From Candidatus Paceibacterota bacterium (GTDB taxonomy: Bacteria; Patescibacteriota; Minisyncoccia; Phycocordibacterales; CAINVO01), in NCBI GenBank assembly GCA_028714275.1, contig JAQTMP010000012.1, forward strand, positions 1 through 17,018: a stretch of DNA of 17,018 nt, written 5' to 3'. The notes under the pieces are model-generated. The model made no database searches. It was not told the origin of the DNA and saw nothing but the letters and a program-made list of their open reading frames with translations. The position numbers and the translations under genes are program-made. Of this stretch, positions 13,222 to 17,018 are shown piece after piece (the stretch's first letter is position 1; each line of letters opens with the position of its first letter).

Positions 13222-13617
13222 ATGCTCAAAAGATTTTTGGAATGGATTGGGGTGAAGGAGAAATTGCATAGTACAAAACACGAGCCGCCTTTTTTTAAAG
13301 AGGGTGAGCTTTGGTGGTGTTTTCTGGGTGAAAATATTGGAGTTGAGACTAATGGAAAGGGAAATAAATTTACTAGACCTGTTCTAGTTTTTAAAAAATA
13401 TGATAGATTCTCCTTTTTTGCCATCCCCCTTACAACTAAAATCAAGCCAGGCACTTGGTATTGTCCATTTAAACATAATAATTTTAGAGAAAACGCTTGC
13501 TTGGCTCAGTGTAGGGTGCTTAGTCACAAAAGACTTTGTGGATTGATAGGGAAAATTGGAAGAGAGGATTATAAAAAAATAGAGCAGGCTTTCGCCTCTC
13601 TACATAAACTTTTTTAA
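13222..13617 (+). CDS. PemK/MazF-family protein, unpaired
   Basis: A 131-residue protein resembling the PemK/MazF endoribonuclease toxins. Visible family marks: GELWWCFLGENIGVE (28-42), where other members have GxIWxxxxGxNxGxE; TRPVLVFKK (51-59) with the conserved Arg; FAIPLTTKIKPG (66-77) with the PxTS-like catalytic loop; and ACLAQCRVLSHKRLCGLIGKI (the xxQxRxxDxxRL segment). Length is close to the family's usual 110-130. The frame is open from an ATG at 13195, but the ATG at 13222 gives MLKRFLEWIGVKEKL, a start typical of CPR homologues. No antitoxin gene adjoins it on either side, so it may be a domesticated or non-toxic RNase, or be controlled from elsewhere. It interrupts the liv cluster between livM and livG. 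Confidence 0.78.
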   Translation: MLKRFLEWIGVKEKLHSTKHEPPFFKEGELWWCFLGENIGVETNGKGNKFTRPVLVFKKYDRFSFFAIPLTTKIKPGTWYCPFKHNNFRENACLAQCRVLSHKRLCGLIGKIGREDYKKIEQAFASLHKLF

Positions 13618-13720
13618 AATATGTCACGCCCTTTTGGGGCGATCTCGTGGCAAATGCCAAATTTACCCTTAAAGTCTAGCAAAATTAATAAGCCTGTCAA
13701 ACACCACGACTATATTTTTG

Positions 13721-13729
13721 TGTTATAAT
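13721..13729 (+). promoter_or_regulatory. Extended -10 promoter of livG
   Basis: TGT followed by TATAAT (13724-13729), 12 bases before the livG ATG. A leader of about five bases is expected. It shows that livG can be expressed apart from livHM. Confidence 0.65.
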
Positions 13730-13741
13730 AACCTCATATTT

Positions 13742-14494
13742 ATGGCTATCTTGGAGACTAAAAACCTAACCAAAAAATTCGGAGGCATCCACGCGCTGGA
13801 TAGCCTTTCGATTGTATTTGAAGCAGGTAAGATCACTGGGGTGATTGGTCCGAACGGCTCGGGCAAGTCCACTCTGGTCAATGTTTTGACCGGTATGCTG
13901 CCAATGTCTGGTGGAGAAGTGATAGTGGCTGATGCCAGTCGTTTGAAGAAAATCCTGCCTCACGACATGCCCTCTTTTGGCATCACCCGAACTTTTCAGG
14001 AGGTCCGTCTTTTCGAGCAGATGACGGTGCTGGATAATATTTTAGTGGTTGTCACCAAGAGAAATGTGATCGGGGCTTTATTTGAAAAACACAAAGAATA
14101 TCATTTGAAAATTGCCGAGCGAGTCTTGGAACGCGTAGGGCTGGTGTCGAAAAAACATGAGCTGGCAGTCAACCTTTCATATGGACAAAGAAAACTTCTA
14201 GAAATAGCGCGAGTGCTGGCCATGACAGAATCCGAATCCACTGCGGCCGAAATCTTTTTCTTTGACGAGCCTTTTGCCGGACTTTTTCCGGAAATGGTCA
14301 AGCTGGTAGTGTCTGTCATGCAGGATTTGAGACAAAAAGGCAAGACATTGGTTTTGATCGAACACAATATGGAACTGATCCGTGAGCTTTCGGATAAAGT
14401 GATCGTGATGGATAGCGGTGCACTTTTAGCTGAGGGTTTGCCCGAGCATGTGCTAGCCAGAAGGGATGTGATCGAAGCGTATTTGGGGGAGTAG
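13742..14494 (+). CDS. livG: Branched-chain amino acid-type ABC transporter ATP-binding protein LivG
   Basis: A 250-residue ATPase that powers transport together with LivF. Walker A GPNGSGKST (36-44), Q-loop in TRTFQEVRLF (82-91), signature LSYGQ (145-149, the Tyr variant usual in LivG), Walker B IFFFDEP (171-177) and H-loop IEHN (206-209) are intact. A short Ser/Glu-rich insert (MTESESTAAE, 161-170) sits just before Walker B, where relatives are usually shorter. The frame is open from a TTG at 13718, but that codon precedes the -10 box; the ATG at 13742 gives the canonical LETKNLTKKFGG start. livF lies beyond an opposite-strand gene rather than directly after it. Confidence 0.94.
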   Translation: MAILETKNLTKKFGGIHALDSLSIVFEAGKITGVIGPNGSGKSTLVNVLTGMLPMSGGEVIVADASRLKKILPHDMPSFGITRTFQEVRLFEQMTVLDNILVVVTKRNVIGALFEKHKEYHLKIAERVLERVGLVSKKHELAVNLSYGQRKLLEIARVLAMTESESTAAEIFFFDEPFAGLFPEMVKLVVSVMQDLRQKGKTLVLIEHNMELIRELSDKVIVMDSGALLAEGLPEHVLARRDVIEAYLGE

Positions 14495-14526
14495 ATAATT
14501 TTTAATCTAACAATATAAAATAATAA

Positions 14527-14559
14527 GGCCCCTGCACGGAAGTGTGCGAGGGACTTTTT
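14527..14559 (+). terminator. Terminator after livG
   Basis: An imperfect hairpin between CCCTGCAC (14530-14537) and 14542-14552, with a three-base bulge, is followed by ACTTTTT. It ends livG transcription before the opposite-strand gene. Confidence 0.6.
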
Positions 14560-14595
14560 GGTCTGACGGCGAGTTGGCTGGGCCGCACGGATTGG

Positions 14596-14841
14596 TCAGC
14601 CTTTTAAATTCTGAAGCCGGGTGTATTTGCTCTCGGGGACCATCACCTCGACATAAGCTGGGCCGATGGAGTACTTCAAGGTGAGGGCTCCATTTTCCGG
14701 ATCGATCTTCCACACCTCCACATGTGGCAGGGTATTTTTGCCCCTCTTGGTTTCTTTTCGGCAGTCAGCCACAATCCTTTCCCAATCCTTGAGAGTATCG
14801 AGATCGATCTGCACTTCTTCTTTTTTGACGACTATTTCCAT
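14596..14841 (-). CDS. Small protein of unknown function
   Basis: Not recognised. An 81-residue soluble protein with no signal or membrane segment. The sequence reads as a short strand (MEIVVKKEEVQI), a helix (LDTLKDWERIVADCRKETKRG), then beta-type segments (HVEVWKIDPENGALTLKYSIGPAYVEVMVPESKYT). It is read against livG and livF, between them. The overlapping plus-strand frame (14666-14968) runs through the livF promoter and is less protein-like. Its G+C content and CTC/GTC-rich codons are higher than in livG or livF, suggesting a separate origin. The upstream region contains TATAAA on the minus strand, giving a leader of some 40 bases, but this promoter is uncertain. Confidence 0.6.
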   Translation of the reverse strand: MEIVVKKEEVQIDLDTLKDWERIVADCRKETKRGKNTLPHVEVWKIDPENGALTLKYSIGPAYVEVMVPESKYTRLQNLKG

Positions 14842-14899
14842 AAAATTTTGCTTTCGGTTTGAGGGTTTTGAGGCCCAATCTAGGGTTTTTATACACTTA

Positions 14900-14915
14900 T
14901 GCTACAATACTGTCA
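14900..14915 (+). promoter_or_regulatory. Extended -10 promoter of livF, near-leaderless
   Basis: TGC followed by TACAAT (14903-14908), then seven bases and the livF ATG (14916). The 11-base string TGCTACAATAC is identical to that before ndk. Confidence 0.65.
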
Positions 14916-15629
14916 ATGCTTCAACTAAAAGATATTCATGTCCACTATGGTGGGGTCAAAGCGCTTGATGGCTTTAGTGCCGAAATAAAAGAGGGTGAAA
15001 TCGTGGCTTTTATGGGTCCAAACGGCGCTGGCAAGTCCACCGCTCTCAAAAGTATTTTTGGTCTCGCGCCTGTTTCGGCTGGAGATATCATCTGGCGGGG
15101 CAATAAAATAAAAAATCCAAAGCCTCACGAAATGGTGCCGCTCGGCCTTTCTTTTGTGCCTCAAGGTAAAAGAGTTTTTAAACATTTGACAGTCAAAGAA
15201 AATCTTGAGGTCGGAGGTTTTGGTCTACAAGATAAATCGGTTTTAAAAGAACGAATTAAAGAGGTGCTTGAGCTTTTTCCAGCCTTGCTACCAAAATTGA
15301 AGCAAAAAGCTGGACAGCTTTCTGGAGGGCAGCAGCAAATGGTGGCTATTGCTAGGGGATTGATTACCGATCCTCGGTTGCTTCTGCTCGATGAGCCGTC
15401 GCTTGGTCTTGCTCCAAAAGTAGTCAAAGAAGTTTTTGAAAAAATCCAGGAAATAAATCAAAAAAGAAAAACCGCCATCATCGTGGTAGAGCACAATCTC
15501 AAATCCTTGTTGCCGATAGTGCACCGAGCGTATGTTTTGGATAAAGGCAAAATGGTCAAGCATGGCAATCCCGCAGAGCTCATGGAGACTAAAATTTTGG
15601 AGAAAGTTTTTTTGGGGGCGCTGGTGTAA
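14916..15629 (+). CDS. livF: Branched-chain amino acid-type ABC transporter ATP-binding protein LivF
   Basis: A 237-residue ATPase, the second motor of the Liv transporter. Walker A GPNGAGKST (34-42), Q-loop FVPQGKRVF (80-88, the LivF-type form), signature LSGGQ (135-139), Walker B LLLLDEP (155-161) and H-loop VEHN (191-194) are all present. The frame is open from 14859, but the ATG at 14916 is seven bases after a -10 box and gives the usual LKDIHVHYGGVKAL start; earlier starts would lie upstream of the promoter. Length is normal for LivF. It is separated from livG by a minus-strand gene and followed by a terminator. Confidence 0.95.
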   Translation: MLQLKDIHVHYGGVKALDGFSAEIKEGEIVAFMGPNGAGKSTALKSIFGLAPVSAGDIIWRGNKIKNPKPHEMVPLGLSFVPQGKRVFKHLTVKENLEVGGFGLQDKSVLKERIKEVLELFPALLPKLKQKAGQLSGGQQQMVAIARGLITDPRLLLLDEPSLGLAPKVVKEVFEKIQEINQKRKTAIIVVEHNLKSLLPIVHRAYVLDKGKMVKHGNPAELMETKILEKVFLGALV

Positions 15630-15678
15630 GGCGGTGTGGAAGTGAATAAAAATAAAAAACTCAGGAATAACCCAGTAA

Positions 15679-15714
15679 TAAAAAACCGCCCACTTCCGAA
15701 GCAGGCGGTTTTTT
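15679..15714. terminator. Bidirectional terminator between livF and the 88-residue gene
   Basis: AAAAACCGCC (15681-15690) pairs with GGCGGTTTTT (15704-15713) around a 13-base loop, with A- and T-tracts on the two sides. It serves two converging genes. Confidence 0.88.
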
Positions 15715-15737
15715 CTGCGCGGAGGGGCGGTTGTGGG

Positions 15738-16004
15738 CTAGGATTTTTTCAGAGCCAGTTCAGGTTTTTCATCCGTGGCAAACATGGTCCGGCGGCTGAG
15801 GGTGACGTAGGTCCACCCATTCCTTGGCGTCAGGCCAAGGATGATGTTGGCGTGGCCGTGATATCCGGGTGCTTCCCATTCGACGAAGTCGCCGTTTTTG
15901 AAGCTGAGCTCCCCTTCAACGTGCTGGGAGATCTGACATCCACGAACGAAGCGCTCGAACTTATTTAGGTCGATCTGAATTGGACCGAAATCTTTTCTTA
16001 ACAT
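15738..16004 (-). CDS. Small protein of unknown function
   Basis: Not recognised. An 88-residue soluble protein whose C-terminal two thirds read as a small beta-rich fold: GELSFKNGDFVEWEAPGYHGHANIILGLTPRNGWTYVTLSRR, with a W/G pattern reminiscent of SH3-like barrels, though no family can be named. The N terminus (DFGPIQIDLNKFERFVRGCQIS) looks helical. No membrane segment or signal. The overlapping plus-strand frame (15636-15968) reads through the terminator and is unlikely to be real. The gene converges with livF; its start is about 80 bases from the left end of the insertion sequence, so its promoter probably lies in 16005-16083, but none is clear. Confidence 0.6.
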   Translation of the reverse strand: MLRKDFGPIQIDLNKFERFVRGCQISQHVEGELSFKNGDFVEWEAPGYHGHANIILGLTPRNGWTYVTLSRRTMFATDEKPELALKKS

Positions 16005-16083
16005 AGGACTACTTTCTCTGGGTTGTTTTCAAGGTCTGAATGGATAGTACAAGATATGCAGGGTTTTGTAAAGGGCTCGTTAT

Positions 16084-17012
16084 GGTTCAATACCTTGGAA
16101 TCACCCCAGTGGTTTAAGCTATGTATATGGCATATACAACAAATGAAAAGCTCCCTCGTCTACGTGCCCTGGCGGTACGCATGGTTCGAGATGGTAAAAG
16201 TACACGTGAAGTAGCTAGATACTTCGGCTACGGTCAAAGCACTATCGTTAAATGGTGTGCTCGTGCTCCAAAAGGATTCGTAAAATATATTGAAACGAAA
16301 AGTTCTGCTCCTAAGAACTCCCCCAACTCACTTCCCCAAGAAACAATTGGCCGGATCATCCATGCCAGAGTCAAAAGCAAAAGGTGTTCCGAGGTTGTGT
16401 ATGAAATGCTCAAGGCTGAAGGAGTGAAAGTATCTTTGTCGTCAGTGAAAAGAAAGTTATCAAGATATGGCCTTCTCAAGAAGCGTAGCCCATGGAAGAA
16501 GCTACGGTCGTATCCACCTAGACCAGAGGCTAAAAGCCCAGGAATGCTTGTGCAAATCGATACCATCCACTTCATCAACAAAGGTGGTAGGAGAATCTAT
16601 GTCTACACCGCTATCGATGTGTACTCAAGATATGGCTTTGCTGCATTGTCTAAAAAATCCAACTGTCACAGGAGCATTTCCTTCCTTAAGAAATTGATGA
16701 AGTACTTTCCTTTTCGTATTCAAAACATTCAGACCGACAACGGATCAGAGTTTAGTCTACACTTCACTGACTTCATCATGCAAAACGACATGACACATCG
16801 ACACATTCATCCGAGGTCACCCAACGAGAATGGACACCTCGAAAGATTCAACCGAACTATACAAGAAGAAATTGGTCGATTTGGTTGGTGCATTTTCATA
16901 CAGAAAGACATCAAGGCTTTCCTGCACCACTACAATACCGAACGGATGCATATGGGCATTAATTTCAAAACACCAGCGCAATTAATTCAAAAGTGATTCC
17001 AAGGTCTTGACC
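16084..17012 (+). mobile_element. Insertion sequence with one DDE transposase
   Basis: Terminal inverted repeats are visible: 16084-16104 (ending CCTTGGAATCAC) and 16993-17012 (starting GTGATTCCAAGG). They match exactly over the inner 13 bases ACCTTGGAATCAC and continue outward with one gap (GGTTCAAT versus GGTCAAG). The element is about 930 bp and holds a single intact frame. The true outer ends may extend a few bases (TTA on both sides), and the window stops too soon to test for a target duplication. Confidence 0.82.
16121..16996 (+). CDS. IS transposase with integrase core (IS481/IS3-like)
   Basis: A 291-residue DDE transposase. Residues 10-50 form a helix-turn-helix (LRALAVRMVRDGKSTREVARYFGYGQSTIVKWC). 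A second HTH-like region follows (about 73-115). The rve core carries the catalytic residues: D147 in LVQIDTIHF, D206 in IQTDNGSEF and E241 in NENGHLERFNRTIQEE, about 35 residues after the second Asp. The end, HHYNTERMHMGINFKTPAQ, is the usual tail of this fold. The frame is single and unbroken, unlike two-frame IS3 elements, which favours an IS481-like assignment. Two near starts exist (16121 and 16127). The TGA stop lies inside the right terminal repeat. Confidence 0.9.
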   Translation: MYMAYTTNEKLPRLRALAVRMVRDGKSTREVARYFGYGQSTIVKWCARAPKGFVKYIETKSSAPKNSPNSLPQETIGRIIHARVKSKRCSEVVYEMLKAEGVKVSLSSVKRKLSRYGLLKKRSPWKKLRSYPPRPEAKSPGMLVQIDTIHFINKGGRRIYVYTAIDVYSRYGFAALSKKSNCHRSISFLKKLMKYFPFRIQNIQTDNGSEFSLHFTDFIMQNDMTHRHIHPRSPNENGHLERFNRTIQEEIGRFGWCIFIQKDIKAFLHHYNTERMHMGINFKTPAQLIQK

Positions 17013-17018
17013 GTAATA

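Noticed and set aside
13627..13641. CGCCC/GGGCG hairpin after the PemK/MazF-like gene
   Set aside because: Only 5 bp and no T-tract follows; too weak to call a terminator.
15636..15968. 110-residue plus-strand frame after livF
   Set aside because: Runs through a strong terminator and is antisense to a better minus-strand gene.
1..17018. CRISPR arrays, tRNA and rRNA genes
   Set aside because: No regularly spaced direct repeats and no tRNA or rRNA signatures were seen on either strand.

Overview
This window most resembles a candidate phyla radiation (Patescibacteria, probably Parcubacteria-like) chromosome. The evidence is short, tightly packed genes, few recognisable Shine-Dalgarno sites, many genes whose ATG follows a -10 box by only 6-12 bases, an enlarged Ndk, a diversity-generating-retroelement type reverse transcriptase, and many small proteins without known relatives. 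TGA is used as a normal stop codon, so the code is standard bacterial. The taxon is inferred from style and protein character; no rRNA is present to confirm it.

Left part (1-5762). The window opens inside a reverse transcriptase gene of diversity-generating retroelement (DGR) type, cut by the left edge. It is followed by nucleoside diphosphate kinase (ndk). Next comes an apparently independent structured RNA gene (about 1680-1850) with its own promoter and intrinsic terminator. A small membrane protein, a beta-CASP metallo-beta-lactamase RNase-like protein and a SLOG/LOG-like nucleotide-binding protein follow. These converge on the minus-strand translation operon infC-rpmI-rplT. The convergent gap (4364-4609) is filled by two long inverted-repeat elements, each starting at the stop codon of the adjacent gene and enclosing small hairpins.

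Middle (5866-9120). A plus-strand run holds a 91-residue unknown, a PH-domain membrane protein, a membrane-anchored FMN_bind-like protein, an ApbE flavin transferase directly downstream (a likely enzyme-substrate pair), and a multi-pass membrane protein whose composition and strong SD differ from its neighbours. A strong bidirectional terminator closes the run.

Right part (9122-15629). A TrmB-like regulator is divergent from a complete Liv-type branched-chain amino acid (or related) ABC transporter: livK, livHM, livG and livF. The livHM pair is one unit, but a terminator, a third stop-codon inverted-repeat element, an unpaired PemK/MazF-like gene and an opposite-strand small gene break up the rest. 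livG and livF each appear to have their own near-leaderless promoter. The regulator-livK gap carries CAATAT dyads on both promoters and is the natural place for control.

Right end (15630-17018). A minus-strand small gene is followed by a nearly whole insertion sequence with a DDE transposase and inverted terminal repeats.

The points most worth a second look are the three stop-codon-anchored branched hairpin elements, the unassigned structured RNA, the recurrent -10/ATG leaderless promoters, the FMN_bind/ApbE pair and the DGR whose variable parts lie off the left edge.
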